DNA of 64,000 nucleotides, taken from Dactylorhiza incarnata (taxonomy: Eukaryota > Streptophyta > Magnoliopsida > Asparagales > Orchidaceae). A program made the position numbers and the translations under genes. How positions within the stretch are numbered: position 1 is the first letter of the stretch; each line of letters opens with the position of its first letter. The stretch spans positions 7,397,001-7,461,000 of the forward strand of contig JAWHQI010000028.1 in NCBI GenBank assembly GCA_033032865.1, read 5' to 3'. Shown one piece after another: positions 52,852 to 63,640 of the stretch. The notes under the pieces were generated by a model. That model was not told the origin of the DNA and searched no databases. It saw only the letters and a program-made list of their open reading frames with translations.

Positions 52852-53924
52852 CAACTCTCCGTTGCCCCTAGCGGGTTCGGCCCCGGTCGAGCTTTCGGCG
52901 AGCACCTTCCCTTTTGCGAGGGCGGAAGGCTGCTTCTTCTTCTTTGGCGGCGGAGGATTGAGGGCCGACCCGCGGGCGCGAGTCGCTTCTTGGAGGAGGA
53001 GGTGCCCCGCGGCAGGCATCGGCGGCGGCGGAAGCGAGCTGGAGGCCCGAAGAGATAACCGTAGTACTCGCAGGTGGGTGGAGTGGAAGATCTCGCTCCC
53101 CTACGAATACCAAGGGGCAGGTCAGGAAAAGTCGATAAGGTGTTAATAATGAGAGAAAGAAAGAGATCGCGAGTCAAACCTGCCCCAGGCGGTACGGGGA
53201 GTAGCGAGTCCACATGCCGCGGTAGACGACATCGAAGTGGGTGGACATGAATTTGAAGAGATTGGCCTCGTGGCCGCAGAGCTTGAGGGAACGGTAGGTG
53301 GGCTCGTCCCGCTGGATGGGCGAGTAGGGGACATTGCCGAAGGGCCCCTTGACGAACACGAACTTTTGCGCCCAGTAGTGGCTTTTGTTCACCGTCTCGT
53401 GAACTTTGGCGTTCTGGCTCGCGAAGAAGGCCGTGCCGTCCTTGTTCGCGCGGAAGGAGAACAACTTGCGCAAGACCGGCAGGCTGAACTCGATACGCTC
53501 CTCTCGCAGGTAGCAAGCGAATCCTACCGTGACTGCGACAGAGTTGTGGGTCATCTGGCCCAGGACCACGCCGTAGTAATTCAACAGTTGATGGATTCGC
53601 GGAAGGTAGTTAGAAAGAAATCTTAAACTGATGCGAGAAAGGAATGCGAAGGGAAGGGGTGCGAGCAAACACCTGGCTGATCTTCGGCCATAGGGGAAGC
53701 CGCATGCCCACATCGAAGTGGGCAGCGGAGATGGCGAGCTCCTCCGAGTAGAGGTCGTTGATGGCCTCGGTCTTCGTTGGGCGGCGAGCAGAAAATCCCG
53801 ATGAGATATAGTTGGCCACCACCGAATGGTACTCGCTCTCGGTGAGCGAGCAAGCGAAGAAAGAATGGTCGCGGAAAGTGATCGCGCACTTTGCCCGACC
53901 CTCTGTATCACCGTCACCACCCAT
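52852..53924 (-). pseudogene. Antisense gene 2 of Y: putative gypsy-type transposon protein (PF04195-like), 3'-truncated
   Basis: ATG at 53,924; TATAAATA on the minus strand about 110 nt upstream. First segment to about 53,673: MGGDGDTEGRAKCAITFRDH ... AAHFDVGMRLPLWPKISQV. A frame change (very short intron or indel) leads to LPRIHQLLNYYGVVLGQMTH ... VGFACYLREERIEF, ending LGQ at 53,180. A 79-nt intron with GTTTGA...TTCGTAG (53,101-53,179) precedes a last segment with LNPPPPKKKKQPSALAKGK, a basic NLS-like run, cut off by the breakpoint at 52,851. The sequence fits the 'putative gypsy type transposon' domain; molecular function is unknown. Confidence 0.6.
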
Positions 53925-54323
53925 AACTGTTAAGTCGGAAGCAAATGCGAGAGCGAGAAGGCAAGAATTCGCGAGAAAGAAAGAGAGGTCGAGGGAGTTA
54001 AATGCGGTGGTTGACTATTGATGGCCGGCTTATTTATAGGAAACCAAAGGCGGCGGGGAGGAACCGAGGCGTCAGGGGTGCGGAAAGCCGAATCCCGCCG
54101 TAACGCGCCTCGGTACTTAAACCCTCCAGCTCCCAGAGAACTCGCAGCGATACATCGGGGATGGGTCGCTGTCAGGTGAAGCGAGTCCCCGACAAGCCGC
54201 AAGAGAGGGGCGTTGAATAGAAAGGGTTAGCGAAAGCAATAAGAAGCAACAACATAAAGCGAGTAATGATAAAAGGAAAATCTCACGATTATGCGGGAGG
54301 CATCAAAGTGATATCATCATAGT

Positions 54324-55702
54324 TTACAAGTCACAGAATATAAAAATAATAGTGAACAGGTTATTCGTGCGAGTTCGCCAGGCGAGTCCGAGGAAGGTCA
54401 GTAGCGGATCCACCTCCATCGAGCTCGTCCCCGCACCCCCGAGCTCGGCGGCACGCGCGGATAATGATACGCGCGAACCGCACGGAGCTCGCGCAGCAGC
54501 AGCCGGATTTGGTCCTCCGCCCGTGAGAGGTGCACCCCGGGAGAGGTCCTCGAGGCGGGCGTCAGTTTGCAGCTCGGCGAGAACTCGGGCTAACTCGTCC
54601 TCGAACGTGGCGAACCGCTCCTCGCAGTTCGCTCTGTCCTCGCGCGCTCTGTCCCGCAGATCTTGCAGCATATACCCTTGCTTCTCGAGCACGTCCGCAA
54701 CTCGCCGCTTCATCGCCTCAGGGTCTCGAGGGTCGCCGAGGAAGTCAATAATTTTGTCCGGTGAAGGTAGGGGCGACATCTCCTCCTCTCCAAGCTCCGG
54801 CTCGGTGGAGGACTCCGGGACACCTGCGAGAAAAGATTTAGCAAGCAGCGCGAGAGGTATTTTGTTGATTTGTAACTAACCAACCTGACAAGGCCGCAAC
54901 CGCTTTACCGGGTCGCTGGCGGGAAGAGCTCGGTTGCCCCTTGACGGGCTGCGAAAACTTCATTGTGACAGATTTTCCTAGACCAGGAACGCGGAGGAGG
55001 TTGCTCGCGACCAGGGTGTCGACGGGAGGCCAGTTGTCGGGGCTTCGATGGCCCAGAAGGGTGAACCCAGAGGCAAGGATTGTCCCGTCCGGTGGGGGCT
55101 GCGAGCCCAGTGGAGGCTGCGAGTTCGGCAGAGGTTGCGAGCTCGGTGGAGGTAGTGAATCAAGTGGGGGCTGCGAACCCGGCGGGGGCGGAGAATCTAT
55201 AGGAGGCGGCGAACCCAGCGGGGTGGCGCGTCTCCCGGGAGTCGCGAGGAGATCCTCTGTGAAGATTGAAAAAGCTCAGTGGGAGAATTCACAAAAAAGA
55301 CAATTTGGAATCTTACCCGGTCGCGGCGAAGGCGACAGGTCGAGAACCTCCACGTGGGCGGCCGAAGAATCATTTCCCCCAGGAGTGGGGAGGCGAGTAT
55401 CATTTGGAGCCCCGCTCGCAAGGATTCCCCCCAGGGACGCGCTCTGAAGATTAAAATATTAGCACAAAGATAAGGGAGGAAAGGCAGGCGAGTCTGCGTA
55501 CCTGTCCCGCGAGTAAGGGATCATGCAGCATATCCCAGAGAGAGGACGAGGTCGTCCCGAAACTCCGCCACACCGCCTGAGTCCTCTTCATAGGAGGAGG
55601 TGAAGTTCGTCATGCGGCCCATGGAATAAGCCGATTTGTGACCGAATTCCCCTTCGCGCGGGACTCCGCTAGGCGAGCTCGAGCTTCTTCCGAGACGGGC
55701 AT
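54324..55702 (-). pseudogene. Antisense gene 1 of Y: four-exon gene, Pro-rich and coiled-coil protein
   Basis: Exons 55,702-55,502, 55,443-55,317, 55,256-54,885 and 54,823-54,324 keep one frame through three GT-AG introns of 58, 60 and 61 nt (donors GTACGC, GTAAGA, GTTGGT; acceptors CTTCAG, TTCACAG, CTCGCAG). The product is about 399 residues: N-terminus MPVSEEARARLAESRAKGN, exon 3 Pro-rich repeats (GSQPPLDSLPPPSSQ), exon 4 a charged coiled coil (DPEAMKRRVADVLEKQ, REDRANCEERFATFEDELAR). One TGA at about codon 31 breaks it. A minus-strand TATAAATA sits at 55,785-55,778, about 76 nt upstream of the ATG. I do not recognise the family. Consistent phases across all four exons argue that it was a real spliced gene. 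Confidence 0.65.
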
Positions 55703-55777
55703 TTTTCAGCAACGGCAGTCGCGAATAACGAGTGGAAGGAAGGAAAGAATGGGTCCCTCATCACCCTGAGATGTTGG

Positions 55778-55785
55778 TATTTATA
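55778..55785 (-). promoter_or_regulatory. TATA box of antisense gene 1 (a second one for gene 2 near 54,030)
   Basis: TATAAATA on the minus strand, 76 nt before the ATG at 55,702. For gene 2 the minus strand reads CCTATAAATAAGCC near 54,025-54,040, about 110 nt before the ATG at 53,924. Confidence 0.5.
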
Positions 55786-55897
55786 GCGCTGGAGATGGGA
55801 CCCACCAAAGATTCGTGCCAGCTCATCCTCGTCCGGCGAACACGAAGGGTTGGATGTTTCTTCGCGAGCCTATCGTAAACTCGGGAAGAGCGGGGAC

Positions 55898-56660
55898 TGT
55901 GTACAACCCAGTGTTCACCGAATCGCGGAGGAGCTAATCGCAAGCAAGGGGAAGAGTACTCGCCGATTCGCGGCGAGTACCCTGCCAGGGCGAGGCGAGG
56001 TGGAGCAAAGACCTCGCCCGCGAGAAACGAGCGGCGGTGGTTTAACGAGTCCCAAAGGACCGCTCTGGGGTGCATTTAGCCAGAGCGAGTCGGATAAGGT
56101 CTCGCAGCGCCAGTCGGGCGTGGCGAGTGGAGGTTCGCCCCCACTTGCAAGAAGAGCTCTCGCGAGCCCAGCTCGCTGAGAAGCTGGCGAGTGGCGCCTT
56201 CACGGACCACTCGCCCAGCAGGGGTCTGCAGGTGAATTTACCCTGATACCCCTGGTGGGCTGCCAATAGCCCTCCAGAACAGCAGAGTTTGGCTGTTGGC
56301 ATACCAGTTTGGGGTGCGTATAGCAAAACCAAAAGGTGGGATTGCGCTATTAGCAGACCAGTTCAGAGAGGCTATAAATAGATCCTTTGGGGCACCTTGG
56401 GAGGGCATGCTAGATCTTTGCTTCTCCCTAGATTCTTTGGTTAGCTCGTCAGGCTCTCCAAGGTGCCCAACTTCAACTTTGGCTTGGGAGGGGAAGCGCT
56501 CTAAGATCTTCCGGGTGTGTGGTGAGACCTCCGTGCTGGAGCCAAGGGTCTGTGTTTAGCTTTTAGTCTCCGGTCTGTTACTTCCGCAGGATCAGTAGGT
56601 GCTACCTGCCCCCTCTAAGGGGTCTGATCTCCTCGTTGGTGCCAAGTTCTGGTTCCAACA
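55898..56660 (+). repeat. 3' LTR of Y
   Basis: TGTGTACAACCC to TTCCAACA. Contains GGCGAGTGG / CCACTCGCC words at 56,110-56,220 and a TATA box (GCTATAAATAG) near 56,370. Related to the LTR of D. Confidence 0.75.
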
Positions 56661-58090
56661 ATTGGCACATTCCTTTTTGAAAATATGAGTGTCTCCTCCT
56701 CAACAATCCTGTTAGCATCCTTGTCTGTATCAATGCCAACATCTTTTTGAAACTCCACCTGAGTTGATGTAATATTTTCAACTGTGAGGACAACTTTATG
56801 AGCAATTGTAAGTATTTCCTCTTGAATCTGTTCACCAGGTGTGGGAAACTCCCCCTTGGTTTGTGCAGGCACTGCAAAATGAATTCCTTGAATTTTTGGA
56901 ATGTTTGAGGCTGGTACTTCCTCCTCTTGGATAATCTCCCCCTTCTGAACCTTACTGGCCAGTGAGGTTAAGAAAGATTTAGTGATCTTGGAGGAAGAAA
57001 TCAGTGTCCTAATTGACTACATGGAGTCCTTTGTCTCCTTCATTTCATTTTCCATTTGTGTATATTGATGTTGGAACTTCCTGGCATGTATTTGCATTAA
57101 TTCAGAAAAGGTTCCAGTTGCCAGATCAACTGCCTTAGTGATTGCCTGTTCAATATCAATAGTAGGGATTGTATGAGAGGTAGAAGGGATATCAATAGAA
57201 GGGGTTGGTTGAAGATGGGCCTATTCTAGAGAAGCAGGAAGAATTGCTGCAGTAAAATGTTTTGATATCATAGGAGTATATGAAGGTGGTTGTTGATAAG
57301 GAGTCTGAGCTGTTTGAATATTAGCTGGCGTATTAGGTATAGATGCTGCACGGTCATCAACAACTGGAGAAGAGGGTGGAGATGGTGGAAATTAACATGG
57401 CTTCAGAATTTGGCGAGTCCACTTTGAGAAAATCTCGATATTGATACTTTTTCCAGGAGGAATGTGCACTCCTTTGGATCTGCACACCACTGGATAGTGG
57501 TGATATAACGCTTGACTCATAATCTGCATGTACGCATTCTCTTTATGGGCATACTTATGTCCAATCAGTTTTAGTAGGCATATTCCCCAGTTGATTCGTT
57601 TATTCAGAACCAGAATTCCCATGATTTGTAGATGCTTATTTGGAATTGCATCATGAGCAGAGATCTTACACAATAATAGTTTGCCTATTATATCGGCCAA
57701 GAACCGATATTCCTCAGAGAGATCATTCTTCTTGAGATTAATTGTTTTTTCTTTGTTGAAGTTCATGATTTATAGGGCTTGTTGGGTTTCTTGCACTGAA
57801 ATGTCAGAAGACTCCTCGCCTATTGGTAAATCAAATGTGAGGTTCAGTAATTCCTCTGTGATGTGGATGTCGGCAGCAGAAATTTTCCCTCGTCGGGACC
57901 CATCCTTGTCGATGCTGATAGTGTCTTTCAAGTCAATTAATTCTACACTATATATTTTGCTCCTTGTAGAATTTAGTTTTTTGAGTCCTGCAGTTTGGAA
58001 GAGACCCAAAATTCCTTTGAAATTTTCAGCAGCAGCATTGAACGATTCGATTTCAACATCGAACCCTTAATTCACCTTTGGAAGAGCCAT
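56661..58090 (-). pseudogene. X: ORF2 of a gag-only element ('putative plant transposon protein'-like)
   Basis: Minus strand from ATG at 58,090 (MALPKVN then a stop). Segments: 58,009-57,770 (ENFKGILGLFQTAGLKKLN), 57,766-57,392 (EEYRFLADIIGKLLLCKISA, NKHLQIMGILVLNKRINWGI), then a Pro-rich linker and a coiled-coil-like tail (GEIIQEEEVPASN) to the junction with Y at 56,661. The middle resembles the domain annotated in plants as putative plant transposon protein. The tail matches remains at 11,300 in B, so it is the 3' reading frame of this element class. No gag is present between it and the LTR. Confidence 0.55.
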
Positions 58091-58099
58091 TGAATCTTA

Positions 58100-59089
58100 C
58101 AAGAGTACCTGCAAAAACAATAGAAGACGAGAGGAGGGGAGCAAGAAAACAGGAGAGCAAGGGAGAACATTCGAAATCACAATGAAGTCTAACGACTGTG
58201 TTACTTTTAGAAGACGATTCGTCGTGGTTTAGGGTTTTACTCGAAGCAACGTCGAAAAGAAATAGATGCAGCGCGCCAAAATAGGTTTAAGTAGCTTTTT
58301 GAATAATCCTCAGAATCCATTCTTTGACTGTTAGGATTCAAATAACTTTCATGTATACATTCTGAATAATCCTCAGAATCCATTCCAAGAAGTTTCCAAT
58401 TCTTTGACTGTATTCGACGTTGCGTCGAATATCTTCTGACTTCATATCGACGCACCTTTGAATTCTACTAGAAGCAGCTTTGAGATCTGCTTCAGAAAAC
58501 CTCATCTTTGAATTGAACTTTGTTATCGACACTGCATTGATTCCTACTTATCGACGTATCCGTCGACATTAATACAAATGAACATAGACTTTGACTTCTG
58601 GCCTATGCGTTGAATTCTTCTTGAAAGAATGTAGACTTCGATTTCTGACTTTTGCGTCGAATACTAATCGACGTTCCGTCATGTTCAACATTCATCTGTA
58701 CTTCGAATCCTTCTCGATGCAATATCACAATCTTCCCGACGTCATTTGACTTAGAAGAAAACGAAGAATGCATCGACTTAAGACTTCTGTCTCTGCGTCG
58801 ATACCTAGTCGATGTTGCGTCGACTACCAATCAAATGAAGCGTCGACTGCCTGTCTGAGAGACATTTACTTTTATTTGAAGTTGCGTCGACTTCTTTTCG
58901 ACGCAGGTTTAACTCAACTGATTTTTGGTCTCTTTTTGACTAGCCTTTGACACCCTAAGGTGGATATGATAACCTAGGACTTCTAAAAACCAACTTACCC
59001 TCATTATACAACCTGGGTAATAATTCCTAGATAATGAAATCACTTTTACATAATTTGTAAGGTAAATCATGAGGGTGTTTTTCCCAACA
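58100..59089 (-). repeat. X: LTR-derived region with TCGACG words (inner end lost)
   Basis: The minus strand starts TGTTGGGAAAAACACC at 59,089, like C. TCGACG / GCGTCGA words at 58,240-58,910. Direct repeats TTCTGAATAATCCTCAGAATCC at 58,300-58,385 (two copies). Neither the GGGGGGTGAATAG box nor a Met primer site follows; ORF2 begins instead. A deletion between U3 and ORF2 is the simplest reading. Confidence 0.6.
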
Positions 59090-60327
59090 GTCTGCATGGT
59101 CAATCGTCGCTTAAAGACAGCCATGCATTTATAGCTCGAGACTCCTAACTTTCGGCGCAGCGGTTGCGGAGAACAAATAACCGGCAACATTGTCAGGCAT
59201 AGGTAGGCGTTCAAAAATCTTGAGTCTGGAAACTCGGCTTGGGTCTGCCCGGTTAAAACCCTGTTAGGTTGGGCCGAGGCCCAGGCCAAGCTAGGCTTAA
59301 GGGGGCCTCGACAAGCCCCATTTTTAGGTTGTTCCCGACCTGGTGTTCGGCTCGGCCCATAAGGGCCTAGAAGCAGGGCGTTGCCCACCTGTACAAGTTT
59401 GGGTGTTGTGCCTAACTGTAATGCTTTGTAGGTACCCATCTTTAGTGTTGCGCAGCGACCCAACCATTATTGTCGGGCGGCGCCCAGAGACATGGCTGAC
59501 TGGGCCTGGCTCAACCAATCAGATTGAAACACCCAATTTCAAGGGGGCATTCGTCTGGAATAAAGCCCGAGCCTGAGCTTATCTAGCCTTCTCTGCACAA
59601 CTAGTCCCTGGGAATATGCTCATGCATCCACTGCCCTCTAGTGCACTTACAATTATCATTAGTCATGGTGGATTCCATCCTCATGTCAACCCCATCTTCT
59701 GCATGTTTTACACTTGGCGATCTCCTTCTTCAATTGAGCAGACTAAATATATATCCCCTTTGAAGAAGATACGTGGGTTTGGAATTTTCAAGGAAAAGAA
59801 GCACTAAATAGAGGAGGTTGTGAGAAGAAACTGTATGGTTTCTGAGTTAGGGGTGGGTTCTCAATAACTTCTCCGTTTTAGTTCTAAAATAAGGTTCTAC
59901 TCAAACATCTCCAAAGATAATTTGGGATGCAACACAAGGGATTTTAATTTTTTACAACTCAGCACCGTCATGACCATTGATAAAAAAACTTAGTGTTATA
60001 GTTTGATTTCTCTACCGACTGCCGCCATCGGAGGAGCTATGTAACATTGGACGATACCCAGTGGATTTCGACTGAGAGATTAGACTCTGGTTCATCGCCA
60101 ATTATATCACCAGTGTCTGTCTTTGGTGAAGTGATCATGGATATTGGCATGGAAGAGACCAAAAGCAGTTAGGAATGAGGTTTACAGTGCATTAGAATTT
60201 TTGAAAAAAAATGTACGATTCGTTTACTCCATGTTTTCCTTATTTTCTTGAGAATATTAAAGAAAGTATTTTTGATATTGAAGTAAATTGGATGATATTT
60301 ATTTCGACAATATTCCGGAATACTCAT
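59090..60327 (+). repeat. 1.24-kb duplicated segment, copy 2
   Basis: Collinear with 51,615-52,851. It begins at the LTR end of X, and its right end leads into unique sequence toward the F-box gene. Confidence 0.85.
59970..60170 (+). pseudogene. F-box gene fragment, copy 2
   Basis: Same fragment as at 52,489 (VDFDxEIRLWFIANY region), about 1.2 kb upstream of the intact F-box gene and in the same orientation. It has a stop in frame. Confidence 0.65.
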
Positions 60328-61239
60328 TTCTATATTCAACACTCGCAAAGACATATCTACTAAATGGATAGAATTGCTTATAAAGATAATTGTTTATTAA
60401 GGAAAATATTTTTTTATTTAAATTTTATTAGCAGAACATAATTTTGGAATTAAATGTTACACTAATAGAATGCCTAAAAAATCGGAAAGTTTATAATCAT
60501 ATATATATATATAATATACAATAAATATTTATACCAATATATATACCAAGCATAAGGAAAATACGCCGACACCATCAAAAAAGTTTGAATCACGACCACC
60601 CAATTTAATAAATCATCTTATTTTCGTCCCTAAAGGCTTCGTCGCCTATCTGGAAACATTTGGCGTCTACCTATCATGTTCTCCTTCTTCATCGATGTAT
60701 CTAGGCCATTGAGGGGGCAAGATGGCAGTTTTTTTTTATATTCTCTCATCTTCCATCTAGTATGGGGGAGATATAAAAGAGTTTGAAAACAATACCAGTA
60801 GACATGTAACATCACCAAGCGAAGGAAATGACTTATCAAAAGGCCAGTGAGTTGGCTATTCTTATTGATGCCCTTATTGCCTTACGATCATTCCTGCCAG
60901 TAAAGAAATGATAAATAAAGAGATGTATTGATTTTGCATATGAATATTGAACGTTGTTTGTTCTTCTGTTTTGTTTTTTAGTAAGTTTATGGCATTAAAT
61001 GTTTGTTTTTTTGTTAGTTCACAAGTTTTTTTGTTTACAATTTGCTTATAAAGAGATGTATTGGTTGACAATTTTCAGTTTGGTCATTTTTTGATGATTT
61101 TAGTGCAACAAAGAAATGATTAATTGAATATTACAGCATTTGATTGGAATATTAGGGATTTTTCTTTTGAAAACTGTAGCTAAAATTAATATATTGATCT
61201 AATGAAGCTTTTTTATTTGCTTGTGTAAAACATTAATTT
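60328..61239. other. AT-rich upstream region of the F-box gene
   Basis: No gene. Contains (AT)n at 60,500-60,512 and a duplicated ATAAAGAGATGTATTG (60,914 and 61,050). Promoter elements could not be assigned with confidence. Confidence 0.4.
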
Positions 61240-62616
61240 ATGCATGATCTCACTATCTTCTTCTCTTCTAATGATGACTGCTCTATGTTTGCTATATCGA
61301 TATGCGGACATATTGAAGCATTTATTTTTGTTATACCAATTCGCAGGGTAACTTGGAAGAAAGATTCAAACTTAATCGAGATGATGAAGCTTCTTACAGT
61401 CAAACTGAAGATGATTTTGATGCGGCATGCACATAAGAGAAATAGGAGAAAACAGGAAGGGATGATGAAACAGATGGCAAAGTATATGATTGTGAAGAGG
61501 AAATCGACAAATAAGGACAAGATAGCAACAATCTCGATGCCACGTGTTCTGTTGCATCCACTGGAGAAGAGTGTTGTTATCCCGGATGATGTGATCTCCG
61601 AGATTCTTGTGAAGCTGTCGGCGAGATCCGTGGGAAGGTTCCGGTGCGTCTGTAAGTCATGGCTCTCCATCACCACTAATCTCTCCTTCATTCGCGCCCA
61701 CACCCAACACAATCGTTTCACAAACCAATCATTCATGGTTGAAGGACTAGAGACACAAAGATATGGATATTATTTGGCTTCTGCGGAATCCAACACAGAC
61801 GTAGGTATCACTCTCTGCAAGTTGCACGGGATGAGTTTTCACGAAGTAATAGCCTCATGTGACGGACTCCTGTACGTTGCTATCTTTTATGACTCATACA
61901 TAATCAATCCCCTCACAGGCTACTCCATCCGTGTGCCGTGCCCTGGCATATTCTTGGGCTTCTATTTCCACCATTCCACATCCAAATACCGTATCATACG
62001 AGTTACGAACGATATCGTGTCCGTGACTATCGTTCTGGTCATCGGCGAACAGTCCTGGAGACGCCTCCCTTGCCGCCTCCCTTGCCGGCCCCCAAAGTCC
62101 TTTTATCACAATTCACTAGATCTCAATGGATGCCTATTTTGGCTTGCATTTAAAGAGCAATCTCACTGTAAACAACCCAACACCATCATGACCTTTGATA
62201 CAGAGTCGGAGGTCTATAGTTTACTTTCTTTACCGCTGTCAGAGAAGCTACTTGACCTTGCAGACAACTTGGTGGATTTCAACGGAGAACTTGGACTTTG
62301 GGTTGTCGACAATGACATCATTGATGTTTGGATCCTGGAAGAATGTTGGGTCAAGAGATATTCAATCAACTATTTTAGTTTGAGTGGATGTTCTGTCCGA
62401 TTAGGTGGGCGAAATGACCTTTGGATTGGAGGTGATGCAGTTTTTGTCAAAGAGAACGAGCTCCTCATTGATGTCTCTGAAGCACGATATCTTATTCGAT
62501 GGAATTTCAAGTCTGGAGCTTGTTGCTGCTATCAGAGAGAAATCCATTGTGAGCACATTGGTCGTTATTACCCTTATATGGAATCATTGGTCCATCCTGA
62601 TTTCTTTTTAACATAA
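61240..62616 (+). CDS. F-box protein with F-box-associated domain
   Basis: Substrate-recognition subunit of an SCF ubiquitin ligase by family; the substrate is unknown. The open frame is 458 codons. The F-box is at residues 113-152 (VIPDDVISEILVKLSARS then RFRCVCKSW), followed by a roughly 300-residue F-box-associated region: DGLLYVAIFYDSYIINPLTG, then TFDTESEVYSLLSLPLSEK, then GELGLWVV and NDLWIGGDAVFV. The first 99 residues before MPRVLLHPLEK look unlike coding sequence; starts at 61,462 (Met75) or 61,537 (Met100) give a more usual length of about 360-385. An AG acceptor (TTCGCAG at about 61,346) leaves an upstream intron possible. No stops or frameshifts. Two pseudogene relatives lie upstream in the same orientation. 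Confidence 0.85.
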   Translation: MHDLTIFFSSNDDCSMFAISICGHIEAFIFVIPIRRVTWKKDSNLIEMMKLLTVKLKMILMRHAHKRNRRKQEGMMKQMAKYMIVKRKSTNKDKIATISMPRVLLHPLEKSVVIPDDVISEILVKLSARSVGRFRCVCKSWLSITTNLSFIRAHTQHNRFTNQSFMVEGLETQRYGYYLASAESNTDVGITLCKLHGMSFHEVIASCDGLLYVAIFYDSYIINPLTGYSIRVPCPGIFLGFYFHHSTSKYRIIRVTNDIVSVTIVLVIGEQSWRRLPCRLPCRPPKSFYHNSLDLNGCLFWLAFKEQSHCKQPNTIMTFDTESEVYSLLSLPLSEKLLDLADNLVDFNGELGLWVVDNDIIDVWILEECWVKRYSINYFSLSGCSVRLGGRNDLWIGGDAVFVKENELLIDVSEARYLIRWNFKSGACCCYQREIHCEHIGRYYPYMESLVHPDFFLT

Positions 62617-62929
62617 CCATACCCATATGTGGTTTATTATGAAGTTATGAATGCATTAATATAACTTATGAACGCATATTGTATGGATTTTGTTGTTATA
62701 TATGTATTTTGGTTTGTGTTTTCTCATTAGAGCATAGTTTTCACAAATATTCACACATAAGTTTGTTATTTTCTTGAATCAAAGTCAAGCCGCTCTAGTG
62801 ATGAGCTAAATAAGCATAAAATGAGGAACAATGTCAGGAATAAAATTAGGAATTTTGCAAAATCAATGTTCTTCCTACATGAACTACATATCTTTACACA
62901 ACTACTTGTCGATTATGATAACTTAGGGT
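62617..62929. other. 3' flank of the F-box gene
   Basis: AT-rich; no gene. A polyadenylation region is expected here, but no single signal can be singled out. Confidence 0.4.
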
Positions 62930-63090
62930 TCGTTTGATTTGGCGGTGGCGGTCATGAACGTTGTGGTTATCAATTGTCGTTCGTGAATGCCCGACCTCAT
63001 CTAAAGGAAGTTCATCCACTTTTATATTCTAAGTTAGTTTTCTTTTATTGGTGGCCGTCATAACCAGTACCATGCCAAACACTTTCTATG
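62930..63090. mobile_element. Possible MITE
   Basis: Left end GGGTTCGTTTGATTTGG and right end CATGCCAAACACT are imperfect inverted repeats of the kind seen in many plant MITEs. Within and after it, GGCCGTCATAACCAGTA occurs twice (63,053 and 63,115). No TSD was confirmed. Confidence 0.25.
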
Positions 63091-63640
63091 ATTGCGGCTT
63101 TTTTGTCCCGGGGGGCCGTCATAACCAGTAAAAGTTTTCTTTTATTGATGAGCTAAATAGAGTACATAATATTGGATCCCAGAATCCTTCTCCCTCTATT
63201 TCCTTCTTAATTTCTCCCTCCTGAAACATCTCTTTACCCTCTATTATCTTCATAATTTCTCAGTCATACTGTTTGGAGCATACATACGAGTTATTATTAC
63301 TCTTGCTTTGATAGATCAATGCAAATCTATGTTGAAGAGCCCCTTGAATCCATGAGGATAGACCGGACGCGACCACCGAGAAATTATCTCAGCAGGTGAA
63401 ATTTTATATTTAAGGATAGTGGGAGACTCTTGTCAGGCGATTACAACAAATTCCTTCTATTTGTTGCGTGTTGCTTGCGCTCTCACGGATCGGAGAAATC
63501 AAACCATCTTAGCTCGAGAGTGAGTTTAGAGCGCAAACAGTCAAAAAGAGAACCAACTGCAGGACAACGACATATTTTACGTAGAAAATCAGAAAAGGGA
63601 AATAACCATGGGGCAGGATGCTCAGCTCTGATAGAAATCC
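63091..63640. other. No feature recognised
   Basis: Short frames only; nothing with a domain. Confidence 0.35.

Larger units (their letters stand above)
52852..56660 (+). mobile_element. Y: Tat-like gypsy element, 3' end, with two antisense genes
   Basis: 3' LTR 55,898-56,660 preceded by purine tract GGGAAGAGCGGGGAC, which sets plus orientation. Two spliced genes run antisense (minus) in the interior. The 5' part with gag-pol is missing; the left edge at 52,851 is a breakpoint against the F-box segment. Plant Tat elements are known to carry extra antisense ORFs between pol and the 3' LTR. Confidence 0.7.

Noticed and set aside
52814..53146. Plus-strand 110-codon frame
   Set aside because: Crosses the breakpoint at 52,851 and is antisense to the PF04195-like gene.
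54941..55447. Plus-strand Gly-rich frame (GGCEFGRGCE repeats)
   Set aside because: Opposite strand of exons 2-3 of antisense gene 1, which have consistent splice phases.
51615..60327. The two 1.24-kb copies as LTRs of one large element
   Set aside because: No TG...CA ends, no primer site or purine tract next to them, and they contain F-box-gene sequence.
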